From Phoronis australis (Eukaryota; Phoronida; Phoronidae), in NCBI GenBank assembly GCA_002633005.1, contig NMRA01000192.1, positions 538,644 to 600,643 of the forward strand: DNA of 62,000 nucleotides, written 5' to 3'. Both the position numbers and the translations under genes were made by a program. The first letter of the stretch is position 1. Every line of letters starts with the position of its first letter. The notes under the pieces were generated by a model. It searched no databases and was not told where the DNA came from. It saw nothing but the letters and a program-made list of their open reading frames with translations. This document shows, one piece after another, positions 23,626 through 35,408 of the stretch.

Positions 23626-25236
23626 AATACAATGTATCATTACTTGTTGTTGGGCCTAGCAAGGTGGCCGCTGGTTTTTTCTTCTGATGTCTCTCTCACA
23701 CTGTATCTAAAAATCGAAAAAACTGGGAAATGGTCACGTGGATGGAGTCGACTCAAATAACTAGCACACTTGGACTTCAGTGCGAGCATGCACTGACTTA
23801 AGTTCAAAAATCAACCGCTTCCTTTTCTTTCATTTAACAAAAGGAAACGACCTTGTTGAGTTTGATGGTTTTTGGTTTCCCCAAGACAAACCAATCAAAC
23901 TTTGTATGTTGCTTCGTCATAGTGCATAAACACGGATGGCCATGAGAGCGAAACCTGAAGAAAAGTTGAGTTGACGTGTATCTCTGTAATCACCATACGT
24001 AATCCTCCTCGAACAAAATCGCTCCTACAGTAGTTCAGACTAATCACACATGCATTCATTACACCATAAAAGAAATAATTCTCAGTTGAATCGTACATGG
24101 ATGTGTAAAATCTATGAACATACCAATTGAAAAAGACATTTGGGTGTCATAAATGCTCTTTGTTACTTTCATTTTTGTTTGGATTTGAAAAATAACACAT
24201 ATCATGCCTTCCACAATCTGCAGAAGAATACCAAAACAATTGAGACTGACCAGCTTGATAGGCCACGCTGAACTCGTCGCTGTAAGGAAAATACTTAATG
24301 GGTAGATTTTGCCGCTATGAAACCGTGAATTTTTATATTCCAAGCGAATCTCGCAGTGCCCCCAACGCTGAGTGGTAGTGCTTGTTGAATTGTTTAACCT
24401 CACTGCTCACACTGGGAAAGCTAGATCATATTAATGTTGCGGTTTACATGTACAACCATAGTAGATTTGCCTGGTCGAATTGTTTACGAAAGTCACATTC
24501 CCACATAGACCCCTAACCTGCTCCCTATTGACACTGATTGCGTGGTAGGCCTCTCATGGGGCTTCGTCGGCAGTGGTTTGTATTGAGCCACTAAAATAAT
24601 GCATTGGAATTGACATTAATAATTCATTTCGCTGAAGAAAGGCAATGTGGATAATGTACATTCACAATATATTGTGAAGATTGTAAAATCAACCTAGAGT
24701 GCAAAACAAGGTGAACGGACTCTATTGGTATGTTCACTTTACCTAATTGGATTTCAAGATGGTGGACAAAGCCTTGGGTAGTTTCATTGACGCAACCGAC
24801 GAGTCTCAGAGGAAGCTAGCTTGATTATGTGCTTTTCTTGCAATGCCATGGCGTTATCTCACGAAGCCTCCTCGAAATACCCAAGCCATATCGAAATTCA
24901 CTAAACCGGCCGCAAGACAGCGATGGACAGGAGTCCAGCGCCACCTACAGATTCCGTGTTATGCGGGCGAGAGGTTCAACTTGATGGTATAACCAGCGTT
25001 TTTTAAAACGCATTTCCTGCTATTATACTGACTACAAATTTCCCTTGTTGTACAGTGGCACGTACTAATATCTCATGAAAAGACGCAAATCCTTTGAAAT
25101 ATCAATGGATAAACAAGGACATTATGTTCCAGTCAAGTCTCACTTCGACGGAATATTCGCGACAATGTCAGTAGCTGCGACTGTTCATTTCGATCCCAGT
25201 TGGTGTCAAAACGGTAAAATGAATTATCGAACTTAA
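23626..25236. other. Non-coding stretch
   Basis: No supported gene. A CAAGATGGTGG string lies near 24757, and one TACATGTA near 24447. Confidence 0.35.
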
Positions 25237-25409
25237 AGGAGAATGCCACCCGATTTAATTAGTCTTTTTTGCCGTCTTAATCGGTCTATATCCACATCGC
25301 CTCGCATACGGTCGACCTTACCTTGCCAAGAGGTGTCGCGTTAACCTGTGAGGAAGGTGAGAAACGACTCTAGCGACGTCAGTGGTTCATATGCAGAGTG
25401 AATGCCGCT

Positions 25410-25600
25410 ATGTTGCGGTGCATCGTTCCCGCTTGTCAGAACTAAGCAGCTGCGAGGAAAGCGGATGTATCGTTTTTTTTACTTCCTCGAAAGTCCGAAA
25501 TGCTTAGGAAGTGGCTCATGGTAGTGAAGAATGAAATGTACGCTGTAAATAGCAAGTATGAGGCCGTGAAACATCTCCTTGTCTGTGGCCTGCAGACGTC
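25410..25600 (+). pseudogene. THAP domain relic inside the TTAA element
   Basis: The frame from ATG at 25410 reads MLRCIVPACQN, a stop, then AAARKADVSFFLLPRKSEMLRKWLMVV and later LLVCGLQ. C-x4-C, SFF-LP, the invariant Trp and a C-x2-H-like end are spaced as in THAP domains. The last ligand is Gln instead of His (VCGLQ), and there is one internal stop. The minus strand of the same stretch also has an open frame (QEYSDEEIQERRREQ), so the strand assignment rests on the THAP pattern. It probably derives from the transposase or accessory gene of the surrounding element. Confidence 0.5.
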
Positions 25601-26354
25601 GACAGTGCCTGACGAATGCCGGCTTATCAAACTCCATACGTTCCGTTGTCTGAGCTTGTTCACGGCGCCTCTCTTGTATTTCTTCATCACTGTATTCCTG
25701 GTCGAATTGATAGCCTGTAAAACTTAACGATCCACCTGCGAAGTCGGGACTGATGAGCTCTAGCTCGTCCTAAGTCAGGATTGCGAGTTGCCATGTTGAC
25801 GTTTATTACTGAGCCTTCTGTTACAAAATGAATTATTCTCACCCTAACCAATACTTATATAAAACTGAAACAAAGTCTGTCTCATTAGATGCAATTTGTA
25901 ATGCCTTTGGGGTGTTCGTGAGTGAGTGCAAATGATTAATTTGAGAAGCCAGCAATAAATAAATCACTGCGTTACCGGCTTTAGGTGCAATAAAACTAAT
26001 TGACGGGACACCGAGGCCATGTGAGCTCGTGCTAATTTATTGTTTGCTGGCAGAAACTGTTGTGAAACAACTCGATTTCCATCCCACGGCCACTTGTTAG
26101 GGGAATCTTTATTTCCTTTTACATTACTCAAATAATGATTGTCAATGTACAACTTCTGCCCTGACGGTGCTGTGGCCGGCCAAAGCGGAACTGAATTCGC
26201 GGCCCCCAACGAGTAAGTAGATTTGCAATTTCGTGGCTAATTCACCAACATAATTAGGTGCACCTTACTTAGGCTCACTAATATAGTATTTTCTTGACTG
26301 GAAGTTTAGTTTCCACTGAGATTTGGCTGGTTTATGTTCGTGATGTCTGATCAG

Positions 26355-26441
26355 TTTCCGAGCCACTGGCCGGGATAACGAGTCAATCCGGCCGGCCGCG
26401 ACGGGCCTGATCGGGCTCCGAGCCACTGGCCAGGATAACAA
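26355..26441 (+). repeat. Short direct repeat in the TTAA element
   Basis: TCCGAGCCACTGGCC followed by RGGATAAC occurs twice about 59 bp apart. The two copies differ at a few positions and flank a GGCCGGCC-type GC-rich tract. Confidence 0.6.
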
Positions 26442-26927
26442 GCGTTTTGTGTTTAGAAATCAAAAAATCACAAGTCTAAACAACACAGATGTAGGTTCTC
26501 CTGTCTGCATCTCATGGAAAATACTTCGAAATTATCTCCGAACAGACCCCAAACTCCTGCTACGGACCTTATTGGCCTGCCGAACTTTGTGGGTTACGGT
26601 GTGTCCAAATACGAATAAATCCGTAAGAGCAAAATAAAACAACAAGTTTTTATGAGAACTAGGTGTATTTTTAAGGGTTTTACATCGAAGTTTGATGATT
26701 TATTGGTGTTAAACGATCACTTCAAGCGATAAGCTGACACCAGTAACCCGTGTTGTGAACTGCTGAACAAACTGTGTGTGAATGCGATGACGTCATTGGA
26801 TAATTTCAACACCTCCGTCTGCCGTCAGGTGTCAAGTAAGGCAACCGTACGTGTCGTTGTGGAGTAGAACTACTCGATCTAAATTGATACAAATTAGGTT
26901 GTTTTTTTGGGTGGCATGCTCCTTTAA

Positions 26928-29380
26928 CTCATCAAACATTGGGAGGAGCTGGCAGTAGAATTAATTCCTTTTATTCTAAATTAATGAACCTCTATGTAGT
27001 ACTTGAATTTCTATCCACAAAAATCTTAGTCGGGATCAATCGGAAGTAACTTTCGTTCTCTTATTACTCACTAGAGGGCGCCAATATGAAAATTACTCTT
27101 TTGGACTTGGCAGTCTTGTGAGTGGTGTTCTTGAAAAGAAACTATGCCCATGAATACGACAGCCGTTTTATTTTTTCCTCTTGGAAAAAAGAGACGAAAG
27201 AAAAGTCTTTACAAGTTGGTCCGCGTCTTCATCGAAGACGACCGGCTCTGTTTGCATTTCAGGACTCTGCGACTTGCGCTGTCTTTGGCTGTTCTAAAAG
27301 CCTGGAAGATTTAAGGGTGAACAATTCTTTTTCTTCTGAAGACCTTATTGTCAGGTTTGATATTGGTTTTGTCATACCTTTTTCATAGTTACCCTGTACT
27401 TGTGTTTATTGCGCCTCCTCTGCGCTATCTGGCGGTGTCTTCGCCTGTGGTCGCTTTTGAGTGAATCCATGTGACCTGTGCATGGAAACAGTTTTTGTGA
27501 ACAATATACATGTAGGCAGTCAATCTTTTTTGCAAGAGTCAGCCATAGATCTTATTTAGTCGGCGTATGTTCCCAGCTGCTTTCGGGTGAGGACAGAGAT
27601 GTGTAAGAGAGTCCAAGCGTGAACGTGGACCTGTGTCTTTGCTTTGTCCGGAGGCGGGCTTTATCTGTAGCGGTAGTTGCCGGTGTGTTATATCGTGAAC
27701 ACGATACCAGTCTTTTGTACACATTCGTTTCTCTTTGAAGTCGGACTCTTGATTATTAGTCAATTCATTGGAAAGCAAGATAAAATGTGTTTAGACAGCA
27801 ACCCAAACAAAAACACCTAAATTATCATATATCAGTATAGTTCGGTAGCAGCCCTTCATTGACACAAACTTGGTTGAAGGCACGACTGTACATTTTGTTA
27901 GACAGCTTTACATATGGTGGTCTCGTGGTCTCTATACAATCTCCTATCTTCAGGCGTACAGTTATGAAGGAAAACATCAAGAGACATAACGGACAAACAA
28001 GTTAATGAGTTACTTCATTTCGAGACCACATGTCAAATCATCAGGCAATAGATGAGATGAACGCGAAATCGAAATAAACTTTGAAGTAAACGGTGACAGC
28101 AGTTAGAAGGACGTGTACCTGCAAGCAGGGGGTATGGGAGACCACAAGCCATCCTGGGTACACAACCGTGACCTTTTCATTCAGCGCAGGTTTTTCATGA
28201 CTGGTCAATAGAGACTCCAAAATCTTTAACCGAAATGTGTCATTTTCTACCAAGCAAGTGGTCGTTTACTATTTCTGTCCTGGTTATTTTTCGGGCATGT
28301 TGGTGTAAAAAATCCAAATGCGTAGACAGCCGTCAGGAGAGGGGACATACAATGCACCGTGTGTCCAATGTAACGCTGTTCACGAGAATGAGGACGGAGA
28401 CATTCGTTCATATTAGATGTGATAACCACAGGTCGCTATTTTTCCTGACTGGGGTTGTTTTCCATGGCAATGCTATGTGATTTGATATTCTGATAACAAT
28501 GAATAATTTCCATTCAATTTATCACCAGGTTTGACAACCTTAACCCTATCTGTTTCGATTTTCTCAAGCACGTGTTCGTCACTCAATCACTAGACATACA
28601 GTTCTTATAGTAAACGTCCTTACTAGCGCAAGCGCTAGGTCCAGTGTCAACACGACATCGTGACATGTGGTCTCGAAATGTAGCAACTATTTTAACTTGT
28701 TTTCCGTTATTTCTTTTGGTGTTTCGCTTCATAACTACACGCCTGAAGCCGGAGATAATACACGTATAGAGACGACAATCGAGTATACATTTAAGCTGCC
28801 TAACAAAAAGTCCTGTCGTGCCTTCAACCAAGAATACATATACATATAATCAAATGTATTTGTACTTCATTGTTTTTCAATAATTTTGTTGTACATATAT
28901 AAGTTAATAAACGCATGATCTATCTCTTTTTCTCTCTCTTAATCGCCTTATTCGCAAAGTTTGGATCCACCAACTTCAAAAGAACATCGGTGCATTGACC
29001 CCGCGCATGAACTCTCCTCTATTTTGACTAACTAAATGTTAATTAGTACTTTAATGAGCTAATAATCGACATGCGTTCATAAAATGAAGTGACGTACGCG
29101 TAGTCTCCAGATGCGCTTTTCTGATCCGTGTGGGAGCAGATCCGGGCTTAAAGCGGCAACAAGTTCGACTTCTATCCGAAATAACGGTTTTTATTGATAC
29201 CGCTTATCATTATCAAATTGGTCTCAAATCTTTCCTTACTCCAAATAGGTGCAATTCCTGGACTTGGGGAGTACTGACAGTGCTTGTCACCAGGCCCCAC
29301 AAATTGTCACTGCGAGTCATTTTATTCGCCGAGCATGGTCTCGTGGAACAACGAAGTGTCTGTACTTTGCAACACAAAAG
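26928..29380. other. Non-coding stretch
   Basis: About 2.4 kb without a supported gene. One TACATGTA lies near 27506. ORFs at 27122-27388 and 28583-28831 show no domain. Confidence 0.35.
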
Positions 29381-29536
29381 CAGTGGCGGATTCAGAGGGG
29401 GAGTGCAAGGGGCCATGCCCCCCCTAAAATTCTCCCAGATTCCATGAGCCAGTTCGGGGGTGCGAATGTCTGACGGGCACAATCCTGGCTAATATTCTGC
29501 CCTGCCCCACCCCCTAACTCCCTGGATCCGCCCCTG
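29381..29536. mobile_element. Short inverted-repeat transposon (MITE), 156 bp
   Basis: It starts CAGTGGCGGATTCAGAGGGG and ends CTGGATCCGCCCCTG, giving terminal inverted repeats of about 20 bp (CAGTGGCGGATTCAG / CAGGGGCGGATCCAG). AAAAG is repeated directly on both sides, consistent with a target-site duplication. CAGTGGCGGATC-type ends are common among invertebrate hAT-like MITEs; that assignment is from memory and tentative. Confidence 0.75.
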
Positions 29537-29872
29537 AAAAGAATCACTTATTATCTTTGTAAGGGACAAAATGAGACCCATTTTAAAAGGGAACTGTATT
29601 TTATTCTGAATAAATTCTGGATAGTTTTCTATGAATTGTTGATTAATTTCACAAATAATTCAACACCAAAAATTAAACTTATGTTCTCTAACGAAGCTCA
29701 AAAAATTACCGGCTTGGAGCGCTGCTTAGTCTCGTGACGTATTTGGCGGGGGCAAAGTCACTGTCCTGTGTTAGCGTGCAATCAAGTAGCGTTTTTTATA
29801 TTGTCGGAATAAGAAATTTTAGTGTGAAATTTCGGGTCACAAGGGATACCTGTTTGAGCCGAGGCAACACAA
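29537..29872. other. Non-coding stretch before the gap
   Basis: AT-rich. No feature seen. Confidence 0.35.
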
Positions 29873-30264
29873 NNNNNNNNNNNNNNNNNNNNNNNNNNNN
29901 NNNNNNNNNNNNNNNNNNNNNNNNNNNNNNNNNNNNNNNNNNNNNNNNNNNNNNNNNNNNNNNNNNNNNNNNNNNNNNNNNNNNNNNNNNNNNNNNNNNN
30001 NNNNNNNNNNNNNNNNNNNNNNNNNNNNNNNNNNNNNNNNNNNNNNNNNNNNNNNNNNNNNNNNNNNNNNNNNNNNNNNNNNNNNNNNNNNNNNNNNNNN
30101 NNNNNNNNNNNNNNNNNNNNNNNNNNNNNNNNNNNNNNNNNNNNNNNNNNNNNNNNNNNNNNNNNNNNNNNNNNNNNNNNNNNNNNNNNNNNNNNNNNNN
30201 NNNNNNNNNNNNNNNNNNNNNNNNNNNNNNNNNNNNNNNNNNNNNNNNNNNNNNNNNNNNNNNN
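29873..30264. other. Assembly gap (392 N)
   Basis: Unresolved bases. Reading frames that span the run are artefacts. Confidence 0.99.
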
Positions 30265-31530
30265 CTTTAGAAGACGCCTTTTTCGAAGAGTTTGAGCAAC
30301 CAGGTGCCATACAAAAAGGCATAGCGAACCTTTTACAGCACTGTGGCAAACAATAAAAAAATAAGGACGATTGATACAATGATAAATTACGATGTAAACT
30401 CTTCAAATATGACATAAGCAATGAATGTGCAAAGCAGCCGATACCCCGCCGTTCACGTCACTGACACATCAGCCAATCAGCGATCGCTTTCAGAATTCAG
30501 TGTTTTGACCATGAATACGAATTGGCTTTTGTTTGGCACGCAAGTCGGGCAAATGTGAGTTTTATTTGTATGTTAGAACCGATTAACTGCAACATTATTT
30601 TGACTACAGTCCCCTTTTAAAGCGATAAGTGTTCAGAATCAGAATTGTATTTCTTTGATAGAACGCAGGCTTATCGTCGCTGTACAATATGTCGTGTTGT
30701 TGAGGGCTCAACCTTGGTATAGACTAGAGCACTTCGGCGGGACTCGTCACCCGGATGTCTTGGCATATTAAACGTTTCTTGCTTTGGTGTAGCACATTCG
30801 CTAATATCAAGCTGTTTGGGACGAATGTTTTTTGCTCAGCTTCTCTTGAAATTGGCTGAAAAATAAATTCGTATCAGTATACTTAGATAGTAGACTGTTT
30901 ATTCGATCCTTTTGTAGCCAGCTCGTGTTGACCAGAGATGCTACTCTAAAGTATAGTGGCCACCCATAGGGTCCCCATTGGGGGTCTAGAAATTTCCTGT
31001 AGTTTAAGATTTTTTGATTGCTTGATGTTGAGATGGTCCCCATGAAGCATTTTAGCTGGCTTGTAATCATGACAATTTTCAGCATTTTTTTAAATATACA
31101 AACTAAGGCCACCGTTATGAGAAATTCTGTTTTTGCTTATACTACTTGGGCTATGACGCCATCAACATACTAAGTCCAACTAGATTGGAGGACACCAGGC
31201 ACCGCGAGTCGTTAAAATATTGTTGCGCACAAACTCCATTGCTTTGAAGATGAACTGTGAAAAATCAACATATCTGATATCCATAGTTCAGAAAAATAAG
31301 GAAATTTGTGAACCGATAGAAATAACCCTCGTCATGGGTGTGCGATGTGGTATGCGCATACAAATTTCTTTTCCGTTGAGTTTTGTTGTGTAGCACGGCG
31401 TCTAGTGGTGAAGAAAATGGCAGTGTCGATGGCAGCATTCATAATAGAGGCATCAAACGTATTATTTCCCGCTAGGTCCAGTGCTATACACGTAGCTCTT
31501 TTAAAAAAGCACATTGCATGCCTCCAAAAC
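30265..31530. other. Non-coding stretch upstream of duplicated segment 1
   Basis: No supported gene or repeat. Confidence 0.35.
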
Positions 31531-31721
31531 AAAACGTGTTATTAGAATATTTGGCACTTAATAAACATGCAATGTGATATCAGGATTTAAGACTTCGTTT
31601 AAAAGAATTATTAAACATGACCTTCAATGAGTGGTTAGCTTTTTACATGCTATCCGAATGCAGGACCAATCTCATTAATTAGTCCGTTGAATCCACTGAG
31701 CGTTTAGGTTTCATCCCAGTG

Positions 31722-31910
31722 GCCGAGTGACGTAGTATTTTCATTGGGCGAGATTGTTCGAGGTCGGAACTTAATCATTTTGGCTGACGGAGATGAGTTC
31801 ATTCATACAGACAGCTTGCAGACGTGATTGTAGTTTATCATCGCTGGCACGTAAGTGGTGATGGTCGAGAAATGTGAGCGAGAAAAAATTGACGTGCCTC
31901 GCTGCAATTA
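31722..31910 (+). promoter_or_regulatory. Conserved upstream block of K2P first exon 1 (putative promoter/5' UTR)
   Basis: The core at 31787-31910 differs from 57252-57376 at about 5 of 125 positions, a higher identity than in the adjoining coding exon. Just upstream, CAGTGGCCGAGTGACGTAG, with a CRE-like TGACGTA at 31728-31734, is identical in both copies. The block ends about 175 bp before the ATG. This copy contains CAC|GTAAGT, a perfect 5' splice-site consensus, which copy 2 has as ATAAGT. A regulatory role is inferred from conservation only. Confidence 0.5.
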
Positions 31911-32086
31911 TTATGCTTTAACCTGTTTCTGCCTACCGTTTAACTGATCTCACTCAGACGCCATGAGGGATGATTAACGGTTGGTTAGGACTCCGTGTTC
32001 AGATTACCTGGAAAACCGCGGATGATTGGAATTAGCTGAACTCAGTTTTTATTTCGACAAACATTAATCCTTGACACGCTGTCAAA

Positions 32087-32693
32087 ATGTTTGCCATGTC
32101 GGAGCTTCCCTCCTACGAAGACAGTGAAAAAATTGGTGTGGAAATGGAACCACGTGAGACGGATATACTTGACTGTCTATATGAGCCAGACATACTGGAA
32201 AAAACGGATCTCAACGAAAAACCTGTGGAAATGACGGAATCGCAAATCGAAATGCCATACCCGTACAGTTATAACGAACGGAGATGTGATGCTAGCCGGT
32301 GCGTCTCGTGTTGTAAGAAAATCGTAAGATTCTTGTTTTCAACAATTGGCGTGTGCTGTGTCCTTGTCGCCTACTGCATAGCTGGTGGGTTCCTCTTTGT
32401 TTATTTGGAAGCCGAGAACGAGAAATCGAACAAAGTGCGTTCACACGTACTGTCCGACGAATTTAGGCGGAATCACACGAAACTCTTATGGGATCTTACG
32501 GAGCGATTGAATGATTTACATCCGCAAAACTGGTCCGATGAAGCGGAAGAAATACTGAAAAGCTTTCAAAAGGGTTTGTACGTACATATCACGAGGGACG
32601 GGTGGGATGGCAAAATGCCCGGAGAAGAACCCGATTTGATGTGGACGTTTGCTGGCTCACTGCTGTATGCAGTCACGGTGATAACGACTATCG
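32087..32693 (+). CDS. K2P potassium channel first coding exon (paralogue 1), partial gene
   Basis: The exon encodes residues 1-202 plus the first base of the pore-1 Gly codon, then a GTAAGG donor at 32694. The acidic N-terminus (about 1-60) is followed by a Cys cluster (67, 72, 75, 76), M1 (about 80-106), an extracellular cap with sequons N129 (NHT) and N148 (NWS), then the pore-1 helix ending VTVITTIG. Unlike the minus-strand gene, the cap has no Cys. M1 (FLFST-G), W-G--PG-E and the pore helix are shared with that gene. The start ATG is in good context (AAAATG), and an in-frame stop lies upstream. No second exon with M2-M4 is recognisable up to paralogue 2. It may belong to a gene with a long intron, be an alternative first exon of a downstream gene, or be an orphan duplicate. 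No stop or indel disturbs the frame. Confidence 0.88.
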
Positions 32694-35408
32694 GTAAGGC
32701 CTTAAATATACACTGATTGCATGCTACAACACGTGTGTCGACAAACGCGCAATAAACTGCAGGAACAACTGTTGAACATTGACACGACTTAAATATTCCC
32801 TGAACACCTTTATTACACAGCTTCTGCATACCTTGCGCAAAATAGATCGCTCTCCCGGCACCAGCTTTAGGCTAAGAAAATCCACTGACTTGCTTTTCTC
32901 CAAAAAGTGCGATTCGGCTACCCTATTCATTTGACTTTCTGGATCCGCCCGATAGTAAAAGACACTGGTAGCGATTTGCGACAATAACAACCACAAAAAG
33001 CCGTTCATGTGGACCTGTCTGGGGGAATTTTTGGCCGAAAACTTTCCCGAAATCTTGAAACTTTATTGCATGGATATAAGATTTGCGGAATTGTTCAGCC
33101 AATGTTCCGTTAAAATTCCGCAAATGGTTTACATGAATGGGCCTATAAACTTGACACAAAATCATAAAATTGTTACAACGGCTCCATCACGTTATGCATT
33201 GCATGATGCAACGTGTCTATTGTTCCTTTAAATTTAAATTGCCATTTTGGTTAGGTTTCCTGTTTTACCAAAACCTTACGAAGTATCACAGATTCATTTG
33301 GGCTTGAGGGGTTTCACTTTATCTACGTGTGTATCTATTTACATCGATTTGCATTTTCAGACATCACGTCTTTATTTTGATTCGCTTGTGGTTTCATACT
33401 AAAATATTACCGTCCAATGCCGTGCTCTGTCTACATTATCTGTAACGACATGTTACGTCTGGTGTGAGTTCTCGTGTAATGTGCGTGCTAACATAGTTCC
33501 GGAAATGGTTTTATCATGCATTTCAAATGGATACTGGCTGTGATTTATCACATGGCTCGCACTGTTTAATAACAGTTCTTTAAATAAATATTAATTATTT
33601 TAGACGCATCAGCATGGAAACGCATTTTGCACTTAACGGGAAGGGTATTACAACAAAACATGTAATAAAACAATTGCTTTGGAAATCGTATTTTGACAAA
33701 CACATGCGGCATTTTTATCCCTGACCTTCAACTGCGCCAACACCGATCAATGCGAACGATTATTTCATTACCAAATTAGTGTTTCGTTGGATCCTCAAAA
33801 CTAGGCAGTAATTTTTCTTTCATTGACAAATCGAGTTGACCTTGATATGAAATTGAAACCGCCGTGGTGAAAACTATATATATACATATATAAATACTGC
33901 TCATGTTTTTTCAGCTGTGATCCTTGTTCTTTCCGTTTCCCACTTTCTTTGCTGAGCCACAGGCAGATCCAGCAATACTCACGTGACACGTTTAACAAAC
34001 AAAGCGGACGCTGTGCGGTAGAGCTCGTAGTATAAAAATACGCATTCCGTTGTGAAGCACTTTCCGAGGTTCCCATGGTTTATCGCAGACTCTTTACATC
34101 AAAAAATGAAGTGATGTTGTTCATATGCGCGTACTTGGGTTGTTTAGTGTTGGCAGAGTGACGTGTCATCACTTGAAAATTAGTTTTCAAAGCTTTTCAC
34201 TTTCCGGTGACTATATACCGAGCAAAACGACTTTATACCAACAGGATAACTCTACGCAATGAAAAGATTGTACAAATACAGTAGGCCAGGTGTAGTGAAG
34301 CCCATCTGTCATCTGAGAGCAACTACGTCTGACATTTTTACCGAGGCAAAATGTAAATGCAATTGTGTCTCTGATATGAAGCATCATGCAACTGCGACAT
34401 CTGGTGAGACTGTATGGGTGCATGAGAACGGAGCGGAATCCGCTTCAGCAAAATTGTTTGCCTATGTAATGGTGAAGCAATTTAACACGGTTGTCGTTTA
34501 CAACATGTATGCGTGAGCGTGACAAAAGTAACGTGTTAAATGTGCGAATCCAATAATGACCGCTCTCTTTGATTTAGAAATGGAGATGAAAAACTCACGA
34601 TTATGTCTAATACCGTCAGCTTATACAAGAGAATTGCGAACAATCTTTAGTTTCGTTCCAGTACATTCTGTTATGTGTGAGCTGCAACGCACGTGGACCT
34701 CTGTCACGTGACGCAGCTTTCACCCTGAGTCAGTGTCGGTTATTACAGAATAGTGGATGTTCAAAAGAGCAGTGTCGTCATGGGGCGTCCGAGTGCACTG
34801 CACTCATGCAGCTGGCTATGGCAACACAATAACATGACCAAAATGGGATCAGAAGGGTAACTTCAGCGAATAGCGTTAAGTTTGTTCTAGATTTTGAGCC
34901 TGTTTACATGTTTATGCTGGTTGGGTTATCTTTCTTCGAAGAACTTGCATTATTTGGAGCTACTAGGTACGGTAACTTTAAAACTGCTCTACACATGTAA
35001 CGCGTTCTGGTGTCAAAACGACCATCTTACTTCTCATACGTGTTTGTTTTTCCCATTTTTTAATTGAAATTTGAAATAGATTTCAACACTTGTATTACTC
35101 ATGACTGCCTTATTGCCTTGGCGACTGAAACTAAACCGTCGCGATAAGAGACTTAATGGGTCTGGTCTTCAGCACCAAGGACCTGTAAGTTCTCTCAAGC
35201 GTAGTGATCCTTTCTAATCTAAGAAAGAAACAAGATGAGGCTCATTTTATAACCCTAAGTGGTCTAAATTAAATGTTGGTTTTGACACAAGGCACCTTTA
35301 TTTAACACGATTTCACTACGGAGAGCAAGCATACCAGTCCTTCCTTTCACCTTCATGTGAATTGTTCAAAGGTGGTTGGCGATTTCATTCCTTTCTTTTC
35401 GCTGTATA
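32694..35408. other. Probable intron of K2P paralogue 1, no second exon seen
   Basis: It starts with the GTAAGG donor. The first kilobase is the intronic part of the duplicated segment. I saw no GYG-M2 or GLG/GFG pore-2 coding sequence. TCACGTGA occurs at 33979-33986 and 34704-34711. Confidence 0.45.

Larger units (their letters stand above)
25237..26923. mobile_element. DNA transposon with TTAA target sites (Kolobok- or piggyBac-like), 1.69 kb, decayed
   Basis: The left end is TTAA (25233-25236) then AGGAGAATGCCACCC. The right end is GGGTGGCATGCTCCT then TTAA (26924-26927). The terminal inverted repeats match at 14 of 15 positions, and both sides have the 4-bp TTAA. Inside, near the left end, is a THAP-domain relic on the plus strand. 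Kolobok elements use TTAA and carry THAP domains, so Kolobok is the better guess; piggyBac also uses TTAA. No transposase catalytic domain is recognisable, so it is a deleted or non-autonomous copy. Confidence 0.7.
31531..33722 (+). repeat. Segmental duplication, copy 1 (K2P first exon with flanks)
   Basis: It aligns with 56991-59427 in the same orientation, about 25.5 kb away. Similarity begins near ACAAAACGTG. It continues through upstream DNA, the 607-bp exon, and intronic blocks such as AATCTTGAAACTTT (near 33050) and TTCTTTAAATAAATATTAAT (near 33580), and fades after GCATTTTT at 33710-33722. Copy 2 is about 250 bp longer because of indels in the intronic half. Confidence 0.88.

Noticed and set aside
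25741-25790. Second hammerhead candidate (CTGATGAGCTCTAGCTCGTCC)
   Set aside because: There is no GAAA or cleavage-site partner after the stem.
29734-30421. Long ORFs across the N run
   Set aside because: Runs of N lack stop codons; the flanking parts show no domain.
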